This document shows positions 10,249-21,733 of a stretch of DNA of 64,000 nucleotides, in pieces; within the stretch, counting starts at the first letter, position 1; each line of letters begins with the position of its first letter. Position numbers and translations under genes: made by a program. This DNA is from Ostrinia nubilalis (taxonomy: Eukaryota > Arthropoda > Insecta > Lepidoptera > Crambidae). The stretch is taken from assembly GCF_963855985.1 (NCBI RefSeq), contig NC_087110.1, positions 5,881,001 through 5,945,000 on the forward strand, in the 5' to 3' direction. The notes below the pieces were generated by a model. That model did not search any database, was not told the origin of the DNA, and worked only from the letters and a program-made list of their open reading frames with translations.

Positions 10249-10771
10249 CAATGCCAGATTTTGTATGGAAAGTGGCGTCTTTTTTTTTTTCGCGCGGCCA
10301 TCGATCAAACTTTGTTTTTTGATTACAAAATAGTGTAATAAACCAAACTTACTATGGCATGTATACCTCTAAACTCAGTCTGAACTGAGTTACGAGCATT
10401 AGAAGTTTGATGATTTTCATACTAGATTTGCTTTTTGTGCGCAAGTTTTGTAAGAAATTGCAACAAAATATTGCGCTATTTTTTTATTGCGCTGATTCTG
10501 CTCCATACTGATGTCTGGAGCCTTTAATGGATGGTATTGTTTGTTTACACATACAATCTCACTAGTTTGTTGTAATTTCTTACAAAACTTTGCGCGCAAA
10601 AAGCAAATCTAGTATGAAAATCATCAAACTTCTAATGCTCGTAACTCAGTTCAGACTGAGTTTAGAGGTATACATGTCATAGTAAGTTTGATTTATTACA
10701 CTATTTTGTAATCAAAAAACAAAGTTTGGTCGATGGCCGCGCGATAAAAAAGACGCCAATTTCCGGCATTG
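10249..10771. mobile_element. Foldback element with arms of about 200 bp
   Basis: The left arm (from AATGCCAGATTTTGTATGG to about 10450) reappears as its reverse complement from about 10570 to 10771 with few differences. Examples are GGCCATCGATCAAAC against GTTTGGTCGATGGCC, and AACTCAGTCTGAACTGAGTT against its partner. A loop of about 120 bp separates the arms. A transcript would form a long, nearly perfect hairpin. No coding capacity was seen and no clear target duplication. Confidence 0.85.
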
Positions 10772-11464
10772 TCTTTTCCTAAATCACCACATCAATGTTT
10801 TATAACCATATTTTTATATGTAGTAATTTACTAAACATTAACCCATTTATTCTAACACCAAATTCAAAACAGCATCTCTATTTTCATCACGCAAGGAAAT
10901 TATTAATAATTATCACAATAATAACATAACATTAACAGCAATAACTTAGTTTTATTGCTTAACGTGGGCTGTAATCGAAATACGTCATAATTAAATGTTT
11001 ATAATCTCTAATGAGATTGCCATAAAGGTTAGTTTCGAACGGCTTTTGCGACACTAGCGCCACCGCTAAAACTAAGTAAGTGGTACAGTCAAAGCCGCAT
11101 GTGTTACGTAATTTATAGGTTTTATCTTGTTGGCGTATTGTAATATTCGAATAAGTTTATGTGACATCGACAATGAAGTTTATTGAAATTAAATCAGTTT
11201 TTGTCTTGGCTTTAGGCGTAGTCTGCATGAGAGTCAGCAAATGAAACAAAAGATAACTTCAAATTGCATCAAAAAGTTTACGCAAGGTTTTTTATACAGA
11301 ACAAGGCAGGTATTTGACCGCAATCGCACCTGATGTTAAGTGATTGAGATGCAGTCTAGGATGGTATTATCCTTTCCTATAAGTGTCTATTCACTCTCGC
11401 TTTAAAGTCTTTACTGAAACAAGGGTAAAACGGAGGATTTCATCTCTACCTTTAACCCTGTGAG

Positions 11465-11712
11465 TCATCATCATCAGGTCATATAATCTCCACTCCAGAA
11501 CCTTACTGTCTCATCGGCCGTCAGCTCTGCGTACTATTATGCCTGATTGCCTGCCCATTGCCACTTCAGCTTGCTAATCCGTCGGGCTATGTCAGCGACT
11601 TTAGTTCGTTTACGAATCTCCTCATTTCTGATTCAATCTCGTAAAGAAACATTGAGCATAGCCCTCTCCATAGCACGCTGTGCAACTTTGAGCTTCTTTA
11701 TAAGGCCTATAG
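11465..11712 (-). pseudogene. RTE-clade retrotransposon ORF fragment (after the RT domain)
   Basis: The minus strand reads KKLKVAQRAMERAMLNVS, then a TGA where the family has Arg, then IRNEEIRKRTKVADIA and ISKLKWQWAG. This is the segment after the reverse-transcriptase domain in RTE elements, and its last part overlaps the start of the copy at 19738-20032. It then decays and joins the TGATGATGA tail at the left, so the C-terminus was largely deleted. Confidence 0.75.
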
Positions 11713-13219
11713 GTAATAGGAAGAGGAGGCCACGTTTCAAAATCATGTCATCACTCTAAAGTAAGTACGAAATATTAAAGTTGGAAAGGCGTAACTTGAG
11801 CACAATCTTTGATTACATTTTTTTTTTAATTTTATTACATTTCGTTTGTAATAAAATCAGTTTTAAAAACGCTCTGTCCCCGCCATAATAAGTGTCAACG
11901 TCAGGCGCCAAATATTAGGTCAGAACTACATAAATCATTTTATCATGGAGGCGAACCTGCAATTTGAGCGTCTGAAATTGATATTTATGAGGCAATCCGA
12001 AAATTGGCGGTTTCTTTCGTCATCGCAAACATGAGGATTGTTCAGACTTATTCACGGATGATAAATGGACAGGTTTATTGAATGTTTTTACATTATTTAC
12101 GAGCATATCTTAAGTTTGAGTTAGTGCAATCGATGAGTGATGCGATTGAGTTTAAAAAACACATATTTAGTGTAAGACCCGTGTCTTTCTTATATTTTTT
12201 GTGTTGTAAGTAGTTGCAAATCGTTGCAATCTTTCAGCGATATTAAAATCCATTTTTAATGCATTTATCTATCGTGCCTATTTGATGAAACATTTAGAAA
12301 AAAATATAAAAAAATATTGAATCAACTATTTTGATAGAGATAAAGGTAGCTCTTGGAAAATCATAATTATTATATTTTTGTGAAAAAGTGATTTTAACAA
12401 TGTGAAAACGAAGCATGATAAAAACTTTCTGACTTAGCCCGATTTACGCGGATACAAGCAAAACGATCTAGGGAACTGGTAAATTAGTCAAATTCTATTT
12501 TTTCTTTTATGGAAAACACGCGTTCTTTTGTAAATTAAGCAATTCCGACTTTTACAAAATATTAAAGAAGAAATTATACTAACGAGAATTATTGAACTAA
12601 CAGACTACTAAGAATATTTTAATCTTGCTCAAAGTACACTCGCGCGCACAACACAATACCAACTTTTTCTATCTGTCAAAAGTTTGATGGATCATGTAAG
12701 GGACTAAAGATCGGGTTTCATAATTTGTTTGCCTCCATTCAATGATTATACTCTGATTAAATAGTTCAAATGCTTTTTATTGGTTTTTTGTTAAGTTTGG
12801 GTTTTAATTATTATTATGGCTTCCATTTCTTTGGTAGCTATCGGTGCGTTAAATTTTATTCTTTGCATCTAGTCAAGAAGTTTAGAAAGTTGGATTAAAA
12901 TAGTGGTTCGTTGGATCACAATAGGATTGCGGGTTTGGAACCCCCTGGGGTCAAATATTAGGGCGATAAGTAGAGCTTTTAAATGTAGAGTCATTGCCTT
13001 TAAGGTATGTATTGGTTATAGGTCCAGCAGAGTAGAATATAATCTTATCGTATGTCGTAAAAAGCGACCAAGGAAGAAAATTATTCAACGAAAGGGTTGA
13101 TGAGGCCTGAATGCCTGATGCCTTACCAACCCATCTAGCCAGTGCAGAGTGAGGACTTGAGGAGTGTAGGTCAAATCCCCTATTTGCCTCTGGCAAAGTA
13201 AAGAGTAGTAGAGACTGAA
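11713..13219. other. Non-coding stretch, mostly unexplained
   Basis: No gene found. The part from about 12900 to 13200 is somewhat GC-richer and has repeat-like texture, but I found no second copy in the window. Confidence 0.4.
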
Positions 13220-13532
13220 GGACGAAGTACAATCATCCCGGAAACGGATCGTAACCGTATCAACTCGAGGCGGTCAGTATTATTTCTATGAAACTCCGTA
13301 CTGCTACGCACACTTCGTTCGTTCGTTCGTTTTCAGCCAAATGACGTCCACTGCTGGACAAAGGCCTCCCCCAAGGTTTTCCACAATGAACGGTCCTGCG
13401 CTGCCCGCATCCAGGCTCTTCCCGCGACCTTCACCAGATCGTCGGTCCACCTAGTAGGAGGCCTGCCCACGCTACGTCTTATCTTACGCACACTTATCCA
13501 CATCGTAACGTAAACGTCTCGCCTCGCGGCCT
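13220..13532. repeat. Dispersed repeat interrupted by an RTE tail
   Basis: The outer parts (13220-13315 and 13496-13532) are the reverse complement of a continuous stretch at about 28740-28880. Shared blocks include GATCCGTTTCCGG, AATACTGACC and GGCGAGGCGTTTACGTTACG. The copy at 28740-28880 lacks the RTE insert, so it serves as an empty-site reference. Confidence 0.75.
13316..13485 (-). mobile_element. 5'-truncated RTE LINE insertion with 10-bp target duplication
   Basis: The minus strand carries the RTE C-terminal codons and 3' end with a CGTT/AACG simple tail. ACGCACACTT flanks both sides (13306-13315 and 13486-13495). The truncation, orientation and duplication fit target-primed reverse transcription. 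Confidence 0.85.
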
Positions 13533-14117
13533 GAAAATGATAATTAAAGTATCATTATTAAGTTTATTACGCTTCAATTACATAAAGCATGTTTATTCGT
13601 TCTCCATTTACTTTAGCCCACTTACTTCATTTATATGACAGTAGAAACAATTTATAAAATTACGCAAAATTGCTTTATGGTCTCAATTGACCACTCAGTA
13701 TAAATTAAACTTAAATATTTGTGCAAATCCTGATTGAGTTAGCATTTTCAAATCCTGATGTTATATGACTTTACAGCCAAATTAAATGTGTCTGGACTCG
13801 TTATATGGCCACCATAAAGGTAACAGCTTATTTAAATGTGTTTACACAAAACGATCGTAAGTTATATTACTTGATAGAGGCGAAGTTACGTTTTTTTCCC
13901 CCTAAAATTGTCAAGCAACTGAGAATGCGTTAGACTCGTGCCTACTAGTGTTAATGTGTAAATTATAAAGAGGTAAAGTTTGTAGGTTTGCTTTATGAAG
14001 TAATCTCTGGAAATACTGGATTGATTTTCAAAATTCTTTCACTAATTTTATTCTTTCATAAAGCTACATTATAATCTAGGCAGTAGTATATTAGTAAAAA
14101 GAATAGCTTAATAAGAT

Positions 14118-14308
14118 CAGTGTGCTTACCATGAGTTTACGTTAGGTGTGCTCGCTAGCGAGTACATACGTCAAAAAAATCTATAAAGATTGTATTTCTT
14201 GAAAGTAGCCGCTAGGGGCGCTGCACAATATGTCATACATTTAATGAAATTTTTTTACGCAGTCGCTATAGCGAGCATACGTAACGTAAACCCATTGTAA
14301 GTACACTG
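14118..14308. mobile_element. MITE with CAGTGTGCTTACCATGAG ends
   Basis: The left CAGTGTGCTTACCATGAGTT and right AACCCATTGTAAGTACACTG are imperfect inverted repeats. They continue as GTTTACGTTA and then CTCGCTAGCGAG against CGCTATAGCGAG. A relative is at 54401-54555; 34301-34452 is a more distant one. Confidence 0.75.
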
Positions 14309-14375
14309 AACAAGCTTCTCATGTAAAAACCAGGAAAATTATGTTTACGATTTCGACACGATTAATCCTTCAACC

Positions 14376-14450
14376 TCCGCGAATCTAGACACAATAGATA
14401 ATCAATTGTTATGACATTAATTAATGCCGCCTGGGACTCAATCGGTTAAT
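14376..14450. repeat. Inverted partner of the repeat at 1245-1320
   Basis: The sequence from CCGCGAATCTAGACACAATA to CTCAATCGGTTAAT matches 1320-1245 read backwards. Confidence 0.7.
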
Positions 14451-15628
14451 CTAAAGAAATATCGTTTAGTGTAAACGCCGCATTATTAAGAACTCCAAGG
14501 TGGGTTTTATTACATCCTCGCCAGGACGTTGCATCATTATTGTGAGGAATGTAACGATAGCACATCAGACTTTACATTTTCGTTGCAAAATAACTTCTAT
14601 TCCAACCACATAAGGTGCTAGTGTTTACCTTAATATGCCGTTGTCGGGGCATAATCTCTAAGATGCTATGATTACGTGTTATTTCAAGATAAGCTTCAAA
14701 GTTGACCTATTTAAAGAAAATAAGTGTCATTCTAAGTATCCTTTAATAGTATTTGAAGGTTTTAATTAGTGGTCCTTAAAGAGAAGATCCCTTTCTAAGA
14801 TACAATGCATATCTACTTTCCGAAACGAATGAATCATAGTTATTTATTTGATTTCAAACAATCTGATTGATCGATTAGGGATTGATCTTAAAACCTCACA
14901 GTTGACTTTGAAGACAATAAGTATCACTGTAGTATAATATTTTTTTTTTTCGTTTGCCTCCTGTGCCATAAAAAAAAAGCTATAGCCCGGGTGAATATCA
15001 GTAGTGTTGACAGGAACAGTTTATTGCACCCTTTCAAAAACCCCGGATAGAAACTATCCTAAATTTTGCCTTGGATGTCAAACATTATTATACCAAAATT
15101 GTATTTATTTAAATAGATTAAGTGGATTAAGCATGAAAAGGTTTCAGACAGAGTTACCAATTATTAGTACTATTAGGTTAGGATGGATGTAAATTAATTG
15201 ACGTATGAATAAGGATTTTTTAGATAAATTATTTTACTTTGCGCCCTCTCTGACTCATTCACAGAAATGTGTTGGTGATAGTTAACATTATACCTTTACC
15301 AATGTTAATTAAGGGTAACTTTTAAACGTCGGTATAATAAAGATGACTATCATGACCAATAAAAGGGAAGATCAATCATGAGATTTAAAAGCATTTAATT
15401 TGAAAGGTAGCTGCGGTTTTATTTGTATTTGTATTCAGATGTCAAATGTCAACAATCATATCGGTGACCGAAGAATGTTCGTACAGTCGTGCAGAAAAGC
15501 GAACTTTCCCAAAAGTAAAACTTTATAAAATCGGTAAATCCTAAGAGCTCAATAGCAAAAAATATTGGCTTAGAAGTCCATACAGTCAAATAACTACGAT
15601 ATCTATTAAAATTCCTTTTTTATCTTTA
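14451..15628. other. Non-coding stretch, nothing specific seen
   Basis: Only chance open frames. No terminal repeats, tRNA folds or LINE tails were recognised. Confidence 0.4.
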
Positions 15629-15830
15629 TCTACAAAAGCGAAACGTCACTGACTGATTGACTGACTCACTCACTCATCACGAAATCTCAGAAACTACAAC
15701 TAGGAGTCTCAAATTTTGCATGGGGGTTCCTTTTAGAACGTAGGTGCTCACTAAGACGGGATTTTGCAAAATTCAATCCCTAAGGGAGTAAAACGGGATC
15801 CACGCGTACGAAGTCGCGGGCGGCCGCTAG
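15629..15830 (+). mobile_element. Non-autonomous Helitron, GCGGCCGCTAG type
   Basis: It starts A|TCTACAAAAGCG and ends GCGGGCGGCCGCTAG|T. Before the terminal CTAG a GC-rich hairpin is possible (CGCGTACG...CGCGG). A GACTGACTGA-type microsatellite lies near the 5' end. Related copies are at 42034-42248 and 61470-61669. TC start, CTAG end and A/T insertion point are the defining Helitron marks. Confidence 0.8.
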
Positions 15831-17034
15831 TATTAAGTACATAAAACTATATTGGTAATCATAAACATTGGAGAATATGTTAACACTCACAGAATTTGCT
15901 TTCTCTTGAGTCAGTTGTTCGATTTATTTTTTTCCTATATTTAGAACGCTTCGATTTTCTATGATATCGTTATTGATACCTAGATAGCCATTTTATTTAT
16001 TTTGTATAATTGGATAGTCAGAGAAAAGATTTGAGCTCACAATAATGATAGGTACCTGTCCTAAAAAAAGATTTTGAACTTTTCTCCGCGACGATACCTC
16101 GAGCACACAAATGTCATCAATCTCCTTGTGTCATTAAAAGTATTTGCTTTTTGTACAAATATTTTACCCGGGACGTTGAAAGCAGGTGGTCGTCTTGTAT
16201 TATGTAGCCCTGGGTCTACCTTAATTTAGTTTTAATTCTTTTTTTAAGTTCGCTTTAGTTAAAACGGTGTAATAGACTCATCAGTCGTTTTATAAATGAG
16301 ACTACTGGTACTAAGTGTAGCAACTGTTTTGAACAGTAAAGTAAGTAGTGGTAACTATTACTATGATGGCTACAGACAGACTAATATTAGAGCTTACTGG
16401 TTTATGTTTTGGCAAACTTAAGTATCAGCCACTATTTAAAAAATCTCGATCAAACGTACCTAACTAAGTATTCTATCATGTGATTGGTCAAAATATTTGA
16501 ACTAAATATGCATGCAGTTTTAAGGGACATTTTGTAAAGGAAACATTGAAAGTGCTAAGAATTTTTCATTTAAAGTCAGTATTTAAAGTCCAACTTTTTT
16601 GAATAAAAATTCCTTCGTAACATGAAATATTTAAGTAAATATGGAATGGATTTACAATTTACACAATAAGGCCCGGTAAAGCTAGAATAATATTTCACAA
16701 AAATATTACAATAATAATGTAATGTATTCAGTGTTTGCTTTACATAATGTACAGACTATACCACAAGCTAAACACTGTAGAGTCTTATTTGTTTGTCATA
16801 GATGTTATTTTGCTACAAATACAATATTCTGATGACGACTGTACCTCAAAATTATGGTATTGCTTTAATAATAACATGCTTGCATTGCCGGTAATAAGAA
16901 ATGTAGATTTACAGATAAATACGTAATGTTGCGAAAACTTTGCAATCTCGGGCGAGTTATTTACCTTATCTTTCGTTTTCACATTGCTATCAAGATAATT
17001 TTGATTCGATAATTTAAGCTTTATAGAAAGCTCA
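15831..17034. other. Non-coding stretch, nothing specific seen
   Basis: AT-rich sequence without recognised coding or repeat structure. Confidence 0.4.
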
Positions 17035-17245
17035 CAGTTGATGCAGAAAAGTTTTCGAGTGGCGACCACGGGCTGGAAGACGTAGCACTAACGTGGGCAC
17101 TAATGTGCAGGCCTCCTACTAGGTGGACCGACGATCTGGTGAAGGTCGCGGGAAGAGCCTGGATGCGGGCAGCACACCGGTCGTTATGGAAGTCCTTACG
17201 GGAGGCAGTGGACGTCATTTGATTGAAACGTACGAACGAATGAAT
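17035..17245 (+). mobile_element. 5'-truncated RTE LINE tail
   Basis: The plus strand contains the family's last codons (RPPTRWTDDLVKVAGRAWM-like, with indels) and the 3' end AGTGGACGTCATTTGATTG followed by an AACG/AATG tail. A small deletion removes the usual TTTGTCCAGC part. Confidence 0.8.
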
Positions 17246-17279
17246 GAAGCTTTTTAGGAAGTTCACAGGTAGGTATTTG

Positions 17280-17545
17280 CTGTATAAGGACACGTTACCA
17301 CGGCAATCCAGTTTCAGGGATCCAGTCAATGTAGGATCACACAAAACTGGCCTGTCGTGTGGACACACATCGTGTTTGGAATTCAAACTACAAATTCGAA
17401 CGGATCGGTATCTTGCGGGACAGGATGTTCGTGTGATCGTTAATATTAAAACACGTATACTGCTAAACGGGATCCTGCAAAAAACGGGATGTCTCTGTGG
17501 GAACAAGCTCTAACACAGTGCGACGGTGACGTTTCTGTACCTACT
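17280..17545. repeat. Dispersed repeat with GGATCCTGCAAAA core
   Basis: The block GGATCCTGCAAAA, then GGGAAC, AGC and CTAAC occurs here (17470-17513), inverted at 26281-26380, and directly at 28688-28730. The upstream AATATTAAAACACGT block is shared with 26330-26352. It is a moderately repeated element of unknown type. Confidence 0.55.
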
Positions 17546-17891
17546 AAAAGTTAATTATTGACAAGTAGAGATTGCTTATTGGCATATCCATGACACAGTC
17601 CACCATTTGTACTTTATGTGCAACTAAAAGAAAATAAATAAATCATCCTTTAAGCATTAGAGAAACCGGTTGTGTGTGGGAAAGTTTAATGTTCAAGTTG
17701 AATATAAACAAACTGGACTACGTTACAGCGATAGAAACGTAGACAAAATGTCTGTAGTAACTTAGGAAAAACTTTCTATCTGAAAAATGCTTGACTTCAG
17801 ACTTGTTTTAAACATAGAATATAGACAGATAAAACACTTTATTGTACAACACACAAAACAAGAAAACAAATAATTAACTTTAAAAAAATAA
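17546..17891. other. Non-coding stretch, possible LINE tail at its start
   Basis: At 17600-17645 a GTGCAACTAAAAGAAAATAA run could be a poly-A-like 3' end. Nothing else recognised. Confidence 0.3.
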
Positions 17892-18295
17892 AACCGACTT
17901 CAAATGCGTGAACACAAAAAAAAACTAAAAATTAAAAATATTGCGTATAAAAAAGTTCATCCCCAATTTTCCACCCTTGGGGGTGAAATATTTTCTTCAA
18001 ATTCGCATGAAACCACCCTTTTGATAATACCTATTCAACAAAAAAATAATCGTTCAAATTGATTTATAATCGGCGGAGATATTGCGTATAAAAAAGTTCA
18101 TCCCCAATTTTCCACCCTTGGGGGTTGTTTTTTCTATTATTAAATTTAAATGGGACCACCCTTGAGGTATTACCTATACGCCGAAAAAAGATTTGTTCAA
18201 ATCGGTTCATAATTGGCGGAGTTATCGCGTAACAAACATAGAAAAAAAAAACATACGGGTCGAATTGAGAACCTCCTCCTTTTTTGAAGTCGGTT
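17892..18295 (-). mobile_element. AACCGACTTC-ended element, full inverted copy
   Basis: Near-identical to 3562-3975 but on the minus strand, including both internal units and the poly-T run. The close match of two full copies points to relatively recent spread. Confidence 0.8.
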
Positions 18296-18332
18296 GAAAA
18301 TACAGAGACGACCCAACTTAATAAAATAAGTG

Positions 18333-18532
18333 TTCGTTCGTTTCAGCCAAATGACGTCCATTGCTGCACAAAGGCCTCCTCCAAGGTTTTCCTCAATGCA
18401 CAGTCCAGGTTCTTCCTTTACCAGATCGTCGATCCACCTAGTAAGAGGCCTGCCCACGCTACGTCATCCAGCCCGTGGTAGCCACTCCAGAACTTTTTTG
18501 CCCCAACGGCCATCGTCTCTACTAAATTTGTG
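18333..18532 (-). mobile_element. 5'-truncated RTE LINE insertion with 11-bp duplication
   Basis: RTE 3' tail and final codons on the minus strand. TAAAATAAGTG lies directly on both sides (18322-18332 and 18533-18543). The right duplicate runs into a truncated MITE at 18543-18654. Confidence 0.85.
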
Positions 18533-18542
18533 TAAAATAAGT

Positions 18543-18654
18543 GTACACGTGTACATAACGATATTGTAATATCTATCAAATCTTTTTAAAAACGAACAGT
18601 AGCGAGCCACCACACATGTAAAGCTCACTCGTCTTCGTGAATTGCAACAACTAT
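18543..18654. mobile_element. Truncated MITE with GCAATTCACGAAG end
   Basis: Matches the right part of the full copy at 26111-26280, including GAACAGTAGCGAGCCACCAC and AAGCTCACTCG. The left terminal repeat is missing. Confidence 0.75.
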
Positions 18655-19737
18655 AACAGAGAAGATCGCAGTTCAATTATAAGAGATACCTACAAATAAG
18701 TAATGTATTGAATTTAAATAATGTACCACAATTTTATATTTAATTTTAATCTCCGCCATCAACAAATAGTCGTATATTAACCGTTTAAAGCTCATAAATA
18801 ACAAAATATTCCGGACACGTATAATTTTATGCAGTTCACATAATTATAGTTTACAAATTAATACAACGATAGTCAGTTTGGTTGATATTATAATCTGAAT
18901 GATCACTATGCAAGTGGAGCGACAAAATTGCAAAGCTGTCTAAGTCCAACATAGTAGCATAGTGAAGAGCGGAGCGAGAGCGGAATTATAAGCAACGCGT
19001 TAATGTTTCGCCAGAGATAACAAAGTAGCAAACAGATAGCAGCTCCCATGATAGATTAGATGCCCTTAATTTAAACCACTATTTTCTCTCATGTAGAGGT
19101 GCATCTCATTTTTAAAAAGGTTTAACACATTTTCAGTTACCTGTGTCCGGCTTTGCAATGGAGGGAAGTCGCTAATATTTTCGAGCTTCTCAAATTGACA
19201 TCACCAGCGCCTAAGTCCAGAATTTACACTTATGGCTATTGTCTGTATATGTCTCAGATGGGAAATAGAGATTTTCCTGGACTTATTAAAAAAATACAAT
19301 ATTTCGTCACATGCACGGAAAAAAGAAACAACTTCTTGTCGAGTATTTTGATAAGACGAAAAAAAATCAATTTCTACTTTTCAAAACGCCTAACTGTATC
19401 AGTTAAATCAAAGTCAATAAGCAACAAGAGAAAGACTTTCCGCTACCGCTACCGCTCCGCTTCTTACAATCAACTCTCCGCTAACAATCGATAAGCCTCA
19501 GGTTGTTTATGACAGGTTGTAAACAGAACTGTCATTAACTGTAATAATATCTTATGACGCTGTCACAGTCATTAGGTTGGTAATATCGCGCGCATAACGT
19601 TTTTATATTGACCAATAAAAGTTATCAGGTTTTCGTGAACAGTTTTATTGGAGATTTTGTTTGTGCTTTATTAAGAGCTTTGGATAGTATAGCCAGAACA
19701 TCATGGTACATTTTTGTTGCAAATAACCATTTATTAC
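18655..19737. other. Non-coding stretch with one short shared repeat
   Basis: GCTTTGCAATGGAGGGAAGTC at 19151-19175 and its flank (AAAAAGGTTTAAC before it) match the reverse complement of about 26603-26665. No gene seen. Confidence 0.45.
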
Positions 19738-20032
19738 AACTATTACAGTTGCTAACATAGCCCGACGGATTAGCAAGCCGAAGTGGCAATGGGCAGGGCA
19801 CATAGTACGCAGAACTGACGGCCGATGGGGCAGCAAGGTTCTGGAGTGGAGGACGCGTATACCGGAAAACGCGGCGTGGGAGGTCCACCCACAAGGTGGA
19901 CCGACGACATCATAAAGGTAGCAGGAAGGCGCTGGATGCAGGCCGCTACCAACCGGGCAACATGGAAAGCATTGGGGGAGGCATATGTTCAGCAGTGGAC
20001 GTCCTGTGGCTAAAATGATGATGATGATTATG
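19738..20032 (+). pseudogene. RTE-clade LINE C-terminal fragment with tail
   Basis: The plus strand encodes ARRISKPKWQWAGHIVRRTD, then after a frame change GVGGPPTRWTDDIIKVAGR and ATWKALGEAYVQQWTSCG before a stop at about 20013. This is the C-terminus of the RTE ORF2 protein (endonuclease plus reverse transcriptase). The 3' end is the short TGATGATGATGA repeat expected for RTE elements. It is the longest and cleanest RTE tail in the window, so it is a reference for the other fragments. The element is 5'-truncated and dead. Confidence 0.85.
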
Positions 20033-21685
20033 AGGTATCATATGAATCCCGAATGCCTTCCAAAACATAACAAAAAACTACAACAAACTTAAAATGTAAA
20101 AGTAGTGAGCATACAACGCACATTATTGCACATAATTTGAACTCTACATCCAGTATACGATCGTGGTCGGCCCATAAAACCTCGCTATGGAGAGGGCGTC
20201 ATTTCCAATTTATTTTTTCCCTCACTCTACAGGGATGCACTAAAGCAAATCGTAAACTTGCTGTCTGGCCCCTGCTCCCCTTACTATGTTATCTGGCCGG
20301 TCAATTTAATGCACGGGTTTTAAAAAATTAAAGAAAAATACTGGCAGCAAAAAGTCTTGTCACAAATAAAAAAAATGTTACGATTATTCGGTCTTTTTGA
20401 CACTTTTATGTATTTTTGTGCGCAATATTTTTTTTTCATGTTGATAATTATGGTGATGAAAAAAAACATTTAGGCATTTAGTAAAATTTTTTTTGGGACA
20501 TTATTTCTCTTAGCACCTTAATGAGGTAATTTTATAATACTTACATTTACAACAAAACTTATAATTACTTAAAAACTATGAATAAACTAAACTTAAAATA
20601 TTTACAGACTCAATTAAAAGACAAAATTAATGTTTTTGCGCTATCAAATTTTTGATGCCGATGATAGTTAAATCAAGAAATAATAAAGCTAGGTAATATG
20701 CATTTATGTTTATTTTATTTATTTATTATTCATAATAATAATTATTTTGTAAATCTTTTAGTAAATCACATTTCTCATATTTTATAGCCTTTCTTTTAGT
20801 TTAAAAGGTATACTTTTTTGGTTTAAAAAAGTTGATTTTAAAACCCAATACCAAGAAAGCGATAGACCCCAAAACTTTCAAGCGACAAATTGAGTCTCAC
20901 GTCTCATGGTACAGGGCGATACAATAATTTAGTGAGGATAATAATAAAGGTTCATTTTTCACTAGTTCAAATTGGACACGCTGGTTGGGTAGGTGAGTTT
21001 TTTTGCTGCATTCTGGGAGGGGTTGCTTCACAAATTACACCTTGGGAATATGTCGGGCCTCAATGATATCGTAAAAAAGTTGATACTTTGAGGAATGTTT
21101 GCTTTTGATATCAAATCTTGTTATAGGATATTTTTATGTAAATAAGACTAACTATGAAAAATATTTAATTAATTGGAATATTGCACATTAGGTACGAGTA
21201 TATTGGAAATTATTAATACCTCAACAATTCAGCAATAGTAATTAACCTCTCGTAGGCAAAAATAAATGAAATGGTAAAAAAGTCTCCGTCTGTGTTATTT
21301 CATTTTAGATAGAGGCAGAATGTCTACTATTTTGAAATGTAGCTAGGTTCTACATTTATTTGCACCAACCCGTACCGTAATTCAAAATTTTGCAATCAAA
21401 GGCAGATTCACATTAAGAAAGTCTTTTGGTATTCCATTTTCCCTTTGGTTGTATCCATTTTCCCAAAATAAAAATAAAATATTGAAGAAAATATTTTCTA
21501 CCATTTTTAATAACTTTGAAAGAAATACTCTTCTATTGAGAAATGCAGCAAAATCACTGCGCATACATCTCAACTTACGCTACATTATTGGCAGATCCTA
21601 CCTGTCAGCTTAGGCTTGTAAATATTAATGTGACGATGAGCACTTACCGTCAAGTTGCCTACATCGTGGCTGGCCTATACAATAA
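20033..21685. other. Non-coding AT-rich stretch, nothing specific seen
   Basis: No recognised gene, repeat ends or RNA fold. Confidence 0.4.
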
Positions 21686-21733
21686 AAACCGGTCAAGTGC
21701 GAGTAACTGTCGCGAGGAGTGTTCCGTAGATTT
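21686..21733 (+). repeat. Fragment of a common lepidopteran repeat
   Basis: AAAACCGGTCAAGTGCGAGT followed by TCGCGAGGAGTGTTCCGTAG resembles the widespread repeat start with the GGCCAAGTGCGAGT and GGGTTCCGTA words. Only the first 50 bases are recognisable. The identification is from memory of the family. Confidence 0.45.

Noticed and set aside
17021..17506. 161-codon minus-strand open frame
   Set aside because: Its right-hand codons (lower coordinates) are antisense to an RTE tail and the rest is antisense to a dispersed repeat. No family likeness as a protein.
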